From contig QYQE01000009.1 of NCBI GenBank assembly GCA_007280335.1, forward strand, positions 1 through 38,570: a DNA stretch of 38,570 nt. Direction: 5' to 3'. The stretch comes from Nitrosopumilales archaeon. Lineage in GTDB: Archaea; Thermoproteota; Nitrososphaeria; Nitrososphaerales; Nitrosopumilaceae. A program made the translations under genes and the position numbers. The notes under the pieces are model-generated. The model was not told where the DNA came from. It did not search any database and saw only the letters and a list, made by a program, of their open reading frames with translations. Positions within the stretch are counted from its first letter, which is position 1, and each line of letters opens with the position of its first letter. Shown piece after piece: positions 24,281 to 33,084 of this stretch.

Positions 24281-24613
24281 ATGGAAAAAGCAAAATCTAT
24301 AAATGCAAAAACTTGGCAAACTGAAGTAATCGACTCACAGATCCCAGTATTTGTAGACTTCTGGGCTGAATGGTGCGGTCCGTGTAGAATGGTTAGCCCA
24401 GTTATTGAAGAACTTGCCGGTGAATACGCTGGAAAAGTCAACTTTGTCAAAGTAAACGTGGACGAAAGCAATGATCTTGCTTCAAAATATAATGTCTTTA
24501 GTATACCCACACTTGCTATATTCAACAAAGGTGAAGTGATTTCTCAGCAAGTAGGTGCCGCCTCAAAGTCCTCTTACAAAAACATGATTGATAAAGCACT
24601 AGAGAAGGCCTAG
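24281..24613 (+). CDS. trxA: Thioredoxin
   Basis: A cytoplasmic protein-disulfide reductant of 110 residues. It shows the active site AEWCGPCRM (C32, C35), the cis-Pro loop FSIPTLAIF, and the conserved VDFWAEWC strand. No signal peptide is present, so it could supply electrons to CcdA. It starts at ATG 24281, about 64 bp after the helicase gene, in an A/T-rich gap with its own likely promoter. The shorter N-terminus separates it from the second thioredoxin at 37482. Confidence 0.95.
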   Translation: MEKAKSINAKTWQTEVIDSQIPVFVDFWAEWCGPCRMVSPVIEELAGEYAGKVNFVKVNVDESNDLASKYNVFSIPTLAIFNKGEVISQQVGAASKSSYKNMIDKALEKA

Positions 24614-24681
24614 CCATAAAAAAACTAGACCTGGAATTTTTTAATCTAAAATAATTAATAACGGTCAACGCAACTTTTTAC

Positions 24682-25200
24682 ATGTCATTTGGAGATGTAG
24701 ATACATTTAACCTCCTTTTTGATAAACTTCAGAATCTTTTAAACGATTCTCAGGGATATTATGAATCATTTCTTGATGCTAACAACTTATACAAACAGGG
24801 AAAAATGTCTGACAAAGAATTTTTTGAAAAACTTGGTGATTATGTTGTTGCATACTCTGCATTAGAATTTCTTGCAGTAAAAGTAATTTTTGAATTAAAA
24901 AAATCAGTTGATAAAATTGCTGGAGGTTCTGCATCAGGTACTACACAAGTAACTGGTTCTGTACCTATGGGGGGATTTGGCAATCCATCACCTACACACA
25001 TTTCATCTGCAACAATGCCAGGGCTTGGTAGACCGCCTTCAATAGTTTCTGCTGCTTCAGCATTCGGTAATCCTGGAACACTTCCGGCACCAGATCCTAG
25101 CTTGATGCCACAATCTTCCAGTGGACCAAGTTGTTCTTCTTGTGGTGCACCACTAAAATCAACAGCAAAATTCTGTACAAAGTGCGGAAAAAAAGTCTAG
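24682..25200 (+). CDS. Helical protein with flexible linker and C-terminal zinc ribbon
   Basis: A 172-residue protein. Residues 1-75 are predicted helical (FDKLQNLLNDSQGYYESFLD, LEFLAVKVIFELKKSV). Residues 80-145 are a Gly/Pro/Ser/Thr-rich linker. The last 28 residues form a zinc ribbon (CSSCGAPLKS, then KFCTKCGKKV). No membrane segment is visible. It shares this tail type with the proteins at 21933 and 25240, which suggests a common binding partner. No function is recognised. Confidence 0.7.
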   Translation: MSFGDVDTFNLLFDKLQNLLNDSQGYYESFLDANNLYKQGKMSDKEFFEKLGDYVVAYSALEFLAVKVIFELKKSVDKIAGGSASGTTQVTGSVPMGGFGNPSPTHISSATMPGLGRPPSIVSAASAFGNPGTLPAPDPSLMPQSSSGPSCSSCGAPLKSTAKFCTKCGKKV

Positions 25201-25239
25201 TAATCTTAAATTATAACATTGAATTTAGAATTTGGAAAT

Positions 25240-25617
25240 TTAGTCTTGATTTACTCCACATTGAGTACAAAACTTTGCATTCAATGAAAGCTTAAAACCA
25301 CATTCTGGACAGAATTTTGTGGTAGAACCAGTCTCAGTTTGCACGCTTCCATAAATTCCACCACCAACTGATTTTACTGCACCTGTAGGGACAAACGTCT
25401 CATCATCAATAATTGGTACCGGCGCAAAATCTTTCTCTTCTATGAGGGTCAGTATCCTTGGCATTGTCTGACCAAGGTTTTTAGGATCTGGCACTATATC
25501 TCCCAACCAAAATGCAAACCTTGTTAGTGTAAGTTCAGGTGTAGAGAAGGCCAATGTATGAGTTGACATATAGTCTTCGGCAGCTGCTTTTCCATTGAAC
25601 ACTTTCATTATTTCCAT
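25240..25617 (-). CDS. Small protein with C-terminal zinc ribbon
   Basis: A 125-residue soluble protein. The first 75 residues have mixed helix/strand content (FNGKAAAEDYMSTHTLAFST, MPRILTLIEEKDFAPVPIID) without a motif I know. The C-terminus is a zinc ribbon (FCPECGFKLSLNAKFCTQCG) with four cysteines. It converges on the gene at 24682, 39 bp apart, which carries the same type of tail. The 284-bp gap to its right (25618-25901) contains A/T-rich promoter sequence only. Confidence 0.68.
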   Translation of the reverse strand: MEIMKVFNGKAAAEDYMSTHTLAFSTPELTLTRFAFWLGDIVPDPKNLGQTMPRILTLIEEKDFAPVPIIDDETFVPTGAVKSVGGGIYGSVQTETGSTTKFCPECGFKLSLNAKFCTQCGVNQD

Positions 25618-25901
25618 TATTACCTGTAGCTGTATATTGTTTTTTGTACGTTTTTTGACTCAAAAAGATACTATTTGTGGGAAATAGACTATATGATAAA
25701 TTAAAGATTAAACGCCAAAATAACTTTCATATGATATATCTGCAATAAAGGTAAAAAGGAAAAATGTCTGAAAAACAAGAAATTCTACCCGAATGATACT
25801 GTAAAAAGGATCGGAAATGGGTTGGTTGTAATTTTTTATTTTAACCAACAAAACAATGAAGAGAAAGGTTTTAATCAGTGTAAATTACCAATTTTACTGA
25901 A

Positions 25902-27302
25902 TTGGATTACAAATTTTCTATTGCCCTATTATCGTTATTAGTGGTTTTTTCTGCTACAATGCCAAGTCTTATGGTACATGCACAAACTGCGTCCTCTACA
26001 GGTGTTGATAGATCGATCGATGCTTGTATTAATCAATACAATAGCGGCCAATTAACATCAGATTGCTATTACATACAACAAATGGCATACCTTGGTTTGC
26101 ATTATGATCGTTTCATGCTGACAAAAGGTAATGTCATACCAGCAGATACTTTAATAGTTACTGAACAAACACCAATTACACTTTCAGGCTTGAGATCAAG
26201 TGATCCAAACCAAGATAAATTATCATACTCTTGGACACAAACCGCGGGCTATATGGTAAAATTATCTTCTACTACTGATCCTACAATATCATTTGTTGCA
26301 CCAGCAGTTAATGCAGGTCAAGTAAAATTATTACGATTCGGATTATCTGTAAACGATGCACATGGTGGAATAGATCAAACTTCAATCAATGTTATAGTTA
26401 TTCATCTTAACCGTGCACCAATTGTAACCGTAACAACTCCCCTTGCGGTTAATGAAGGAAGCCAGGTAACACTTTCAGGTTCTGCAACTGATCCCGATAA
26501 TGATAGTCTATCATATGCGTGGGGAGAAACTTCAGGTCCACGTGTAAAATTAGCATCTTATTCTGATACAACTACCACATTTACTGCACCAATAATTTAT
26601 CCTGCTGCAAACAAAGTCCTAGTGTTTCTGCTTACAGCAGATGATGGACATGGAGGCAGATCAAGTGCTACAGTAACAGTTAATGTTGTAAGTACTCATC
26701 ATACCCCAACAGTAGTATGTCAAGATATGACAGTTAGTGAGAAATCTGAAGTAACACTTTCATCTACAATAACAAACCCAGATAACGATATGTTATCATA
26801 TGCTTGGAAACAAATTTCAGGTCAACCAGTAACATTATCATCTACTACTGATGCAAGCCCGACATTCACTTCACCAGCTTACAATGCAGTTGGTAATGAA
26901 CTTAAATTCCAACTTGATGTTACTGACGGCCTATTGGATGTTCAATCATGTCAAATGACAGTTACTGTAAACCCATTACCAGTACAGGTATTGCCACCAG
27001 TAGCAAATGCAGGTCCTGATCTAACTGTGACTAAGGGAATTCAAGTTACCTTGGATGGTAGTGCAAGCACTGGCAAACATCTGACCTATTCTTGGAAACA
27101 AACTGGAGGAGAACCAGTGGCATTGCTCTTTGCTAGTACAGTCCACCCAGTATTCTTTGCACCAGGTGTTGACGTTGGTCAAACAAAGGTGTTTGAGTTT
27201 ACACTAACAGTCAGTAATGGAAATGGACAAAGCACAGACTCTGTGAAAATCACAGTAGTGCATCCCAACTTGGGTCCAACTGCTGTAATTACTCCCCAAT
27301 AA
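25902..27302 (+). CDS. Secreted surface protein with four Ig-like (PKD/K319-type) repeats
   Basis: A 466-residue cell-surface or S-layer-associated protein. Residues 1-28 are a signal peptide (ALLSLLVVFSATMPSLMVHA). After a short linker with two cysteines come four repeats of about 95 residues (about 62-165, 167-258, 262-356, 360-457). Each reads like VTLSGxAxDPDxDxLSYxWxQTSGxxVxLSS with FTAP and a closing FxLTVxDxxG strand, the PKD/REJ-like pattern. There is no C-terminal anchor. The TTG start fits a TATA (GTTTTAATC, about 25868-25876) 27 bp upstream. Confidence 0.82.
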   Translation: MDYKFSIALLSLLVVFSATMPSLMVHAQTASSTGVDRSIDACINQYNSGQLTSDCYYIQQMAYLGLHYDRFMLTKGNVIPADTLIVTEQTPITLSGLRSSDPNQDKLSYSWTQTAGYMVKLSSTTDPTISFVAPAVNAGQVKLLRFGLSVNDAHGGIDQTSINVIVIHLNRAPIVTVTTPLAVNEGSQVTLSGSATDPDNDSLSYAWGETSGPRVKLASYSDTTTTFTAPIIYPAANKVLVFLLTADDGHGGRSSATVTVNVVSTHHTPTVVCQDMTVSEKSEVTLSSTITNPDNDMLSYAWKQISGQPVTLSSTTDASPTFTSPAYNAVGNELKFQLDVTDGLLDVQSCQMTVTVNPLPVQVLPPVANAGPDLTVTKGIQVTLDGSASTGKHLTYSWKQTGGEPVALLFASTVHPVFFAPGVDVGQTKVFEFTLTVSNGNGQSTDSVKITVVHPNLGPTAVITPQ

Positions 27303-27435
27303 GAAAAACATACTCGTTGCCTAAACTGGATTAAGATACTATTTCTTTTTCCTTAATGTTTTCTAATTATTTCTAAATTTTATCATTGTATACATAGACA
27401 ATCATTTGGAATCTGCTTGTTAATGGGAGAAAAAA

Positions 27436-27511
27436 TGGTGGACCGAGGGGGATTTGAACCCCCGACATCCGCGTTGCGAACGCGGCATCACTACCACTAG
27501 ACTACCGGCCC
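27436..27511 (-). tRNA. tRNA-Ala (anticodon CGC)
   Basis: A full cloverleaf on the minus strand. The acceptor stem begins GGGCCGG and pairs with the 3' strand, with the G3-U70 wobble that marks alanine tRNAs. The anticodon stem CCGCG/CGCGG holds the loop TTCGCAA, anticodon CGC. The T arm is GGGGG-TTCAAAT-CCCCC. The 3' end encodes A73 followed by CCA. No intron is visible. Confidence 0.95.
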
Positions 27512-27589
27512 TTTTGTTATCAAGAATGTCATCTGTTTTTATTCATTTACTCTCAAAGAATAATACTAGGATTCTGAAGAAAATCACTG

Positions 27590-28984
27590 ATGACTTTTGA
27601 TACGGTAATTACTGATTCACATGTAGTTCTGCCAAGCGGAATGGCAGAAAAAAACATCGTAATTGATGATGGTAAGATTGTTGATTTTACAACTGAAGTT
27701 CCACAATGTAATTTAAGAATTAATGCTAGGGGTTTGGTATCTATACCAGGAGTTATAGATCCGCATGTACATTATGGTGTTTATTCACCCATAGAAAAAG
27801 CCGCAATTACAGAATCTCGAGTAGCAGCTATTGGCGGAGTTACTACAATGATGAGGATGTTAAGATTGGGGGGTTCATACAAAAAGCTTCTTGATTCACA
27901 TCTTTCGGAAAGCTCTACTTCTCATTATATTGATTATACAATTCATGCATCAATTCTCCAGAAAAATCAAATTGAAGAAATGGAATTTTGTACAAAAAAA
28001 GGAATTAACTCATTTAAAATTTACATGAACTTGGGTGAAGATGTAGGCCACGTCTATATGGATATGGCTCCTGGATCAAATTCCTTACACGAAGAAAAAG
28101 TAGAAATGGGTTTAGATATAATTGAGAAAATAGTTTCAACTGCAGCATCACTACAATGCCCTGTCTTGGTTCATGCTGAGGATTATCAAATGTGTTCACG
28201 TGGTATACGGGAAGGAAAAGAAAAAAAGAAAGATGGGCTTGGTGCATGGTCAGAGAGCAGATCAGTTGAATCTGAGATAAAATCTATTAGAACTATTTCT
28301 AAAATTGCCCGAAAAGTTGGATGTGTTTTATACTTTGTACATATTGGATCACAAGGAGCTATGAATGCTATAAAAGACGAGAAAAAGAATGGTACAAAAA
28401 TTTTTGTTGAAACATGTCCTCATTATCTTACATTGTCATATGAATCCCAAAAAGGTTATCTGGCAAAAGTAATGCCGCCAATTAGAACATCAAATGATGT
28501 AGATGCTATATGGAAAGAAATCCGATTCGGTACTGTTAATTCAATAGGAACAGATCATGTTGCAAATAGGCTAAATCTTAAACTAGCGGGAAATGCGGTA
28601 TGGGATGCACTTGCTGGCTTTCCTGGAATAGGAACAATGCTGCCTATCTTGCTTAGTGAAGGTGTAAACAAAAGTAGGATGACATTAGAACAACTTGTCT
28701 CTCTAACAAGTATCAATACTGCAAAAATATTTGGAATGTTTCCAAAAAAGGGAAGCCTTCAAAATGGTTCAGATGCTGATATTACTATTATTGACTTAAA
28801 AAAAGAGAACAAAGTTTCAAGTCAACTGCTTGACGGTTTTTCAGATTATACAGTATATGAGGGTTGGAACCTGAAAGGGTGGCCTGTTAAAACACTCGTA
28901 AGAGGAGAAATTGTGGCAGAAGACTTTGAAATAATAGGTAAACCAGGTTATGGAAAATTTGTTACTAGACCTGTTCTAAGTTAA
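27590..28984 (+). CDS. Dihydroorotase/hydantoinase-family amidohydrolase
   Basis: A metal-dependent cyclic-amide hydrolase of 464 residues. The binuclear metal site is complete: DPHVHYG (H59, H61), the lysine to be carbamylated in SFKIYM (K143), VHAED (H195), FVHIGS (H251) and GTDHV (D322). The C-terminal barrel strand (ADITIIDL) is typical. Length and the HAED motif favour the D-hydantoinase/dihydropyrimidinase side or class I-like dihydroorotase. Without the pyrimidine genes nearby I leave the substrate open. Its 3' end overlaps rpiA by 9 bp on the opposite strand. Confidence 0.88.
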   Translation: MTFDTVITDSHVVLPSGMAEKNIVIDDGKIVDFTTEVPQCNLRINARGLVSIPGVIDPHVHYGVYSPIEKAAITESRVAAIGGVTTMMRMLRLGGSYKKLLDSHLSESSTSHYIDYTIHASILQKNQIEEMEFCTKKGINSFKIYMNLGEDVGHVYMDMAPGSNSLHEEKVEMGLDIIEKIVSTAASLQCPVLVHAEDYQMCSRGIREGKEKKKDGLGAWSESRSVESEIKSIRTISKIARKVGCVLYFVHIGSQGAMNAIKDEKKNGTKIFVETCPHYLTLSYESQKGYLAKVMPPIRTSNDVDAIWKEIRFGTVNSIGTDHVANRLNLKLAGNAVWDALAGFPGIGTMLPILLSEGVNKSRMTLEQLVSLTSINTAKIFGMFPKKGSLQNGSDADITIIDLKKENKVSSQLLDGFSDYTVYEGWNLKGWPVKTLVRGEIVAEDFEIIGKPGYGKFVTRPVLS

Positions 28985-29650
28985 AACATCAAATTTTCCA
29001 TTTTCTTTTGCTTTGTATATTATGTCTGGTTTTGTAAAGAGTCCAACTTCTATAACACCTGGAATTTCTATGAGTTTTGTAGCCAATTCTTTTGGTTTTG
29101 GTATATTGCCAAAATCACAATCCAAAATTATATTTCCATTTTCTGTCACAAAAGGATATCCTCTTTCTATAATGCGCAGGTTTGGTTTTCCACCATATTT
29201 CTTAATTTGTTTTGCTGCAGTATTTCTTGCAAATGGATGTACTTCAACTGGAACACTTCGGTTTAATTTTTTAACAAATTTTGATTCATCAGCAACTATG
29301 ACGACTTTCTTTGCTGTATTTATTAGAATTTTTTCGCGTAATAGTGCCCCCCCTCCACCTTTTATCATATTTTTATTTTCATCAATTTGATCTGCACCAT
29401 CAAAAACTAGATCTATATATTCAATTTGATCTATTTCAATTATTGGTATCCCGGCTTTTTCTGCTTCTATCTTGATTTGTAAAGATGTGGGAATTGCTTT
29501 TATCTTGATTTTATTTTTTTTTAGATAAGAGCCAAGTGATCTAACTATAGCAGTCGCAGCCCTTCCACTACCCAGTCCCAAAACATAGTTGTTTTTAATC
29601 AACTTTAATGCATCGCTTGACAATGCCTTAAAGGCATCATCTAATGTCAA
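28976..29650 (-). CDS. rpiA: Ribose-5-phosphate isomerase A
   Basis: It interconverts ribose 5-phosphate and ribulose 5-phosphate for nucleotide synthesis. The 224-residue length is typical. Signatures include LGLGSGRAA (phosphate loop), IPTSLQ, DLVFDGADQID (catalytic Asp), KGGGGALLREKI (with catalytic Glu/Lys) and VVIVADESKFV. It is the last gene of a leftward run with the coiled-coil protein, L37e and LSm; adjacent ORFs touch end to start (29650/29651). Confidence 0.96.
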   Translation of the reverse strand: MTLDDAFKALSSDALKLIKNNYVLGLGSGRAATAIVRSLGSYLKKNKIKIKAIPTSLQIKIEAEKAGIPIIEIDQIEYIDLVFDGADQIDENKNMIKGGGGALLREKILINTAKKVVIVADESKFVKKLNRSVPVEVHPFARNTAAKQIKKYGGKPNLRIIERGYPFVTENGNIILDCDFGNIPKPKELATKLIEIPGVIEVGLFTKPDIIYKAKENGKFDVLT

Positions 29651-30571
29651 CTATTCTACCTCTACTTGTTCTAGCTTTGAAAGAGCTTTCATTATTTCGC
29701 TTTTAATCTTATCAATATCTTTGTCATCTTCTTCTAGTTTTTCTTCCTCTGGAATTTTTAATGCAGTAGGAATCTGAATTTTTTTCTCAATGGGTGTTTG
29801 TTGTTCAATATGAGACATTTCTATGACTGGCTGTGGCATTTCTAATGGCTGAATTTCAACTTGTTTTGGTTGCTCGATTTCAACAACTGGATTGATAACT
29901 TCTTGTTTGGCGATTTGTTTTGGTGTGGCAACGACTGGTTTTACAAACTCTAGTGGGAATTCTGGAATTCTATTTGGGATTTCTGTCAGAGTTGTAATTT
30001 CTACTGATCTATGCTTCTCTGGAATTGGAATTTCAATAAATGGTTTTGAAACATATTCTTCTTTTGGTTTTTGAATATCAGTTTGTGTTTCAATTTTCTT
30101 CATTTGTGGTTTTTCATAAATAATTTCTTTGATTGATTCTGGTTGTTTTATTTGGGGTGTAGGAATGATAGTAATCGCAATCTTGGAAGAAATTTCATTT
30201 AGTCTTTGATCTAAATGTGATAGCTTTTGATCCATTAATGTTATCAATCCATCTCCAAGTGGACCAAGATCTGGATGCTTACTGGCCGTCTCTAGTTTCT
30301 CTATTCTAGTAATCACAATACCAAGCTGGTGCTGATATCTGAGTAACAATTTATCACGATGTACTTTTGAGAGTTCAGATTCCTGTTGATATAATCTAGA
30401 TATTGTTTTTGTAAGAATTTCTTTTTCTATTTTAAGTGATTGAATTTGACTTTTGATAGTTGAACTTGTTCCGATAATTTGTTTGTTATTTTTTCGTTTT
30501 GGAATTTTGTCCATGGCAACTGCCGTACAAGCTCCTGCAACTGAACCTAAAACCAAAACTAATTCTTCCAT
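29651..30571 (-). CDS. Coiled-coil protein with Pro/Glu-rich tail, unknown
   Basis: A 306-residue protein. A short hydrophobic N-terminus (LVLVLGSVAGACTAVAM) may be a membrane anchor. Residues 40-140 form heptad-rich helices (EKEILTKTISRLYQQESELS, ITRIEKLETA, MDQKLSHLDQRLNEISSKIA). Residues 150-265 are a Pro/Glu/Ile/Gln-rich extended region (IEIPIPEKH, PVVEIEQPKQVEIQPLEMPQ), and an acidic helix ends it. The ATG follows the L37e stop codon directly. No family is recognised; a structural or tethering role is guesswork. Confidence 0.7.
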   Translation of the reverse strand: MEELVLVLGSVAGACTAVAMDKIPKRKNNKQIIGTSSTIKSQIQSLKIEKEILTKTISRLYQQESELSKVHRDKLLLRYQHQLGIVITRIEKLETASKHPDLGPLGDGLITLMDQKLSHLDQRLNEISSKIAITIIPTPQIKQPESIKEIIYEKPQMKKIETQTDIQKPKEEYVSKPFIEIPIPEKHRSVEITTLTEIPNRIPEFPLEFVKPVVATPKQIAKQEVINPVVEIEQPKQVEIQPLEMPQPVIEMSHIEQQTPIEKKIQIPTALKIPEEEKLEEDDKDIDKIKSEIMKALSKLEQVEVE

Positions 30572-30739
30572 CTAGGTATACCATTTGATCCAAGTGTATT
30601 TTCTTATTCTTGCATCTGGATATCCACAACTAGCACAACGTTTGTGTCGTGCATGATATGCATTTTTTCCACATCTCCTACACCTGATATGGGTATGCTT
30701 TTTTGTATACCCACCCATCGAGGTTGTTCCTTTAGTCAT
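30572..30739 (-). CDS. rpl37e: 50S ribosomal protein L37e
   Basis: A 55-residue zinc-binding ribosomal protein. It starts TKGTTSMGG, then [20 protein letters not shown] and [14 protein letters not shown], i.e. the L37e pattern of CxxC...CxxC with basic flanks. It is immediately downstream of the LSm gene (7 bp), the standard archaeal LSm-L37e pair, and its stop codon abuts the next start. It binds 23S rRNA in the large subunit. Confidence 0.95.
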   Translation of the reverse strand: MTKGTTSMGGYTKKHTHIRCRRCGKNAYHARHKRCASCGYPDARIRKYTWIKWYT

Positions 30740-30746
30740 TATGCAA

Positions 30747-30977
30747 TCACTTTGGTGGTGGAGAGATAATTACCACATTGTCTCCTCGGACAACTATGGT
30801 TCCAAGACTTTTTGTCTCGCCCTCAGAAGGGATCTCTTCTGAAGAGTCAAGTAGCAGGTTCATGTGTTGGTCAAAACCATGTAGGTTTCCTCTGATTACT
30901 TTGCCGCCCTTTAGTTTGATAAGAACGACTTTGTTGAGGCTTTCATCCAATACTTTTACTGCCATGTCTACTGACAT
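30747..30977 (-). CDS. LSm (Sm-like archaeal) RNA-binding protein
   Basis: A 76-residue Sm fold that assembles into a heptameric ring binding U-rich RNA. Sm1 motif: [21 protein letters not shown], then [12 protein letters not shown]; Sm2: [16 protein letters not shown]. It is first in the leftward cluster with L37e. Upstream, a TATA (TTAATATATA, about 31009-31018) is followed by an inverted repeat just before the start region. Confidence 0.96.
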   Translation of the reverse strand: MSVDMAVKVLDESLNKVVLIKLKGGKVIRGNLHGFDQHMNLLLDSSEEIPSEGETKSLGTIVVRGDNVVIISPPPK

Positions 30978-30990
30978 TTATTTCACTTAT

Positions 30991-31010
30991 TACCCTCTGT
31001 ATCGAGGGTA
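30991..31010. promoter_or_regulatory. Inverted repeat in the LSm/L37e promoter
   Basis: TACCCTC (30991-30997) and GAGGGTA (31004-31010) are perfect 7-bp arms with a 6-bp centre. They lie between the TATA-like box and the expected start of transcription (about 30989) of the leftward LSm operon. Binding there would block transcription, so a repressor site is the simplest reading. Confidence 0.5.
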
Positions 31011-31047
31011 TATATTAAAATTTCATTGGTGTAATTTTCGGCTTTTA

Positions 31048-31755
31048 TTAGTAAGGCAAGTTTGACTCTTTTAGGAGATTTCGCACAATATCTGATAATA
31101 TTATCTTACCATCTTTTGCAGTTGCTTTAGTAGGATCTCCCCATACACCATTTTTAGCTACAGCCAAAAATGATCTAGATGCAAGTTTGTTTAATCTGTT
31201 TTTTTGTTTTTCAGAATACTTGTCAATATTGAATCCATTTCGTGCCTTTTTCATCTCTACTTTTTTTGATATTGCAAGCATTATTGATGTTTCAACAAAA
31301 CCCGCATGATCAAACTTTCTTTTCATAAAATGCCAATAGGAAAACACTAAAACTTGCACTTTTCCCCTTGTAATTTTATTCATTATTTCAGGAATGTTTT
31401 TTAGAGATGGTTGATTACCGTGATGGCCATTAAGTATTATGATCTGATTGATTCTATTTTTTGATAAAGAGGTACACAAATCTATGAGAAATTTTTGTAA
31501 TGTTGACTTTGGTATACTAAGATTAAAGCGCGGGTGATGTTCAAATGAAACTCCATAATTTATTGTAGGTAGAAGCATAAGGCCTGTTTTTTCTGAAAAC
31601 CGTCTTGCAATTTCAGATACAATATCTGAATCTGTGGAAACTGGTAGATGCGGTCCGTGTTGTTCTATGGAACCCACCGGAATGAGAGCGACTCGTCTCT
31701 TGGTTTTAATTAATTTACTTAAAGCGGGATCTGAAAGATCTTTAACTTCGATCAT
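31048..31755 (-). CDS. Creatininase-family amidohydrolase, candidate ArfB-like deformylase
   Basis: A 235-residue metal-dependent amidohydrolase. Metal and active-site motifs: IPVGSIEQHGPHLPVSTD, NGHHGN and HAGFVETS. Archaeal members include ArfB, which removes formate from the FAPy intermediate in riboflavin and F420 synthesis; creatininase itself is another member. ArfB is a good guess for an F420-making archaeon but not proven. The ATG overlaps the end of purU by 4 bp (31752-31755), so it is translationally coupled to another formyl-group hydrolase. Confidence 0.8.
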   Translation of the reverse strand: MIEVKDLSDPALSKLIKTKRRVALIPVGSIEQHGPHLPVSTDSDIVSEIARRFSEKTGLMLLPTINYGVSFEHHPRFNLSIPKSTLQKFLIDLCTSLSKNRINQIIILNGHHGNQPSLKNIPEIMNKITRGKVQVLVFSYWHFMKRKFDHAGFVETSIMLAISKKVEMKKARNGFNIDKYSEKQKNRLNKLASRSFLAVAKNGVWGDPTKATAKDGKIILSDIVRNLLKESNLPY

Positions 31756-32609
31756 CTAGATCGCTTAGGTTTCACATGGACCTTTCCCCAGTAGACTTCT
31801 AGTCTTCCATCTAGGTGCATTTTTACTGCTTCCAAAAGCGTTTTCGCTTCAATTCCCCGTCCTTTATTTTTTAGGGATTCTACAGTTTCATCTGAATCTA
31901 TTGCAAACGCATCTTGGAAAATTATTGGACCTTGATCCAAATCTTCGGTTACATAATGTGCAGTACAACCAACTATCTTTGCACCGCGTTCATATGCTTG
32001 CATATATGCAAAAGCCCCTGGAAATGCTGGTAAAAGTGATGGATGTATGTTGATTATTCTATTAGGATATCTCCAAACAAAGTTTGGTGATAAAATCCTC
32101 ATGTATCTTGCTAAAACTATCAAGTCAATATCGTATTGTTTTGTAATTGCAAGTATTCTTTCTTCAGCTTTTGACTGATCAGCGTCTTTAACAAGTACAA
32201 ATGGGATCTTTGCTCTTTTTGCAATGGGAGCCAGTGTATTTTCTGTACCAATAATTACTATAATCTCACCTTTTAACTGGTTTTTTGTTCTAGCTTCAAG
32301 AATGGCTTGAAGACAATGCAATTCTTTTGTAACAAGAATTGCTACTCTTTTTCTAAGTGTAGCTTCATGATGTATATTTACTTCCATCTTTAGATTTTTT
32401 GCTAGCTGTTCTACTTCATGATTGAATTTTTTTATGTTAATTTTTTGTGTAAATGACGATTCAAGATACATTCCAAACAAACCCCTGATTACATTCTGAT
32501 TAATTTTTTCAATATTGCCGCCTTTTTGAAATATAAAATTTGTAAAGCCTGCTACTACTCCCTCATGATCTCTACCTACTACAGTTATCTCTATTCTCGT
32601 TTTGTTCAT
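31752..32609 (-). CDS. purU: Formyltetrahydrofolate deformylase
   Basis: It hydrolyses 10-formyl-tetrahydrofolate to formate and tetrahydrofolate. Residues 5-80 form an ACT-type regulatory domain (ITVVGRDHEGVVAGFTNFIF). Residues 85-285 form the formyltransferase-like catalytic domain with INIHPSLLPAFPG (Asn and His) and HYVTEDLDQGPII (catalytic Asp), and the RYMRILSP box. The 285-residue length is typical. It is the upstream gene of the pair with the creatininase-family protein. Confidence 0.92.
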   Translation of the reverse strand: MNKTRIEITVVGRDHEGVVAGFTNFIFQKGGNIEKINQNVIRGLFGMYLESSFTQKINIKKFNHEVEQLAKNLKMEVNIHHEATLRKRVAILVTKELHCLQAILEARTKNQLKGEIIVIIGTENTLAPIAKRAKIPFVLVKDADQSKAEERILAITKQYDIDLIVLARYMRILSPNFVWRYPNRIINIHPSLLPAFPGAFAYMQAYERGAKIVGCTAHYVTEDLDQGPIIFQDAFAIDSDETVESLKNKGRGIEAKTLLEAVKMHLDGRLEVYWGKVHVKPKRSR

Positions 32610-32766
32610 TCTAAATTTGTTGGAAAGCCGTACTTTATTAATGCTTAAATACCCTTTTGAGATATCTCGTAGTGATAAAATGCGTGGACGCTATAAACTT
32701 CCAATCCTATAATGCGTGAGCGATGAGTTTGAGTTTTTTAATATTATACAAAACTGAGGAAAAATA

Positions 32767-32952
32767 ATGGATAGATCTAGAGGCTCAGAAAAGAATCGTA
32801 ATAGAGGAAAAAGTTATGATCACAATAATCCAGTAAGAATTTGTACAGTATGTTCTACTTTAGGTGATTGGCATTGTTATGAATGCTCCAAAGACTTCTG
32901 CGGTTCTCATTTTACAAACCACAAAGAAATGCAACTTTGTGTAGCACATTAG
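32767..32952 (+). CDS. Zinc-finger miniprotein
   Basis: A 61-residue protein. The first 22 residues are basic and disordered (RSRGSEKNRNRGKSYDHNN). The rest is a compact finger: CTVCSTLGDWHCYECSKDFC, then GSHFTNHKEMQLCVAH, giving six cysteines and several histidines like a B-box or HIT-type zinc finger. It could bind two zinc ions. It ends 1 bp from the 3' end of tRNA-Leu on the other strand. No function is recognised. Confidence 0.72.
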   Translation: MDRSRGSEKNRNRGKSYDHNNPVRICTVCSTLGDWHCYECSKDFCGSHFTNHKEMQLCVAH

Positions 32953-32953
32953 G

Positions 32954-33038
32954 TGCGGGAGGTGGGATTTGAACCCACGAACTCCTAAAAGACAGGGTCC
33001 TAAGCCCTGCGCCTTTGACCAGGCTTGGCAACTCCCGC
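32954..33038 (-). tRNA. tRNA-Leu (anticodon UAG)
   Basis: A class II cloverleaf on the minus strand. The acceptor stem is GCGGGAG/CTCCCGC with A73. The D arm is closed by GCC/GGC. The anticodon stem CAGGG/CCCTG holds the loop CTTAGGA, anticodon TAG. A long variable arm follows, and the T arm is GTGGG-TTCAAAT-CCCAC. The 3' CCA is not encoded (CCT follows), unlike the tRNA-Ala in this window. No intron is seen. Confidence 0.95.
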
Positions 33039-33084
33039 ATGCACCATGACTTTTAAGACAAATTTATCTATTGTTGATGATAAC

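Noticed and set aside
32700-32760. Possible C/D-box guide RNA (GCGATGA and CTGA) before the zinc-finger gene
   Set aside because: The C box is imperfect, no D'/C' pair or terminal stem is evident, and the spacing is loose.
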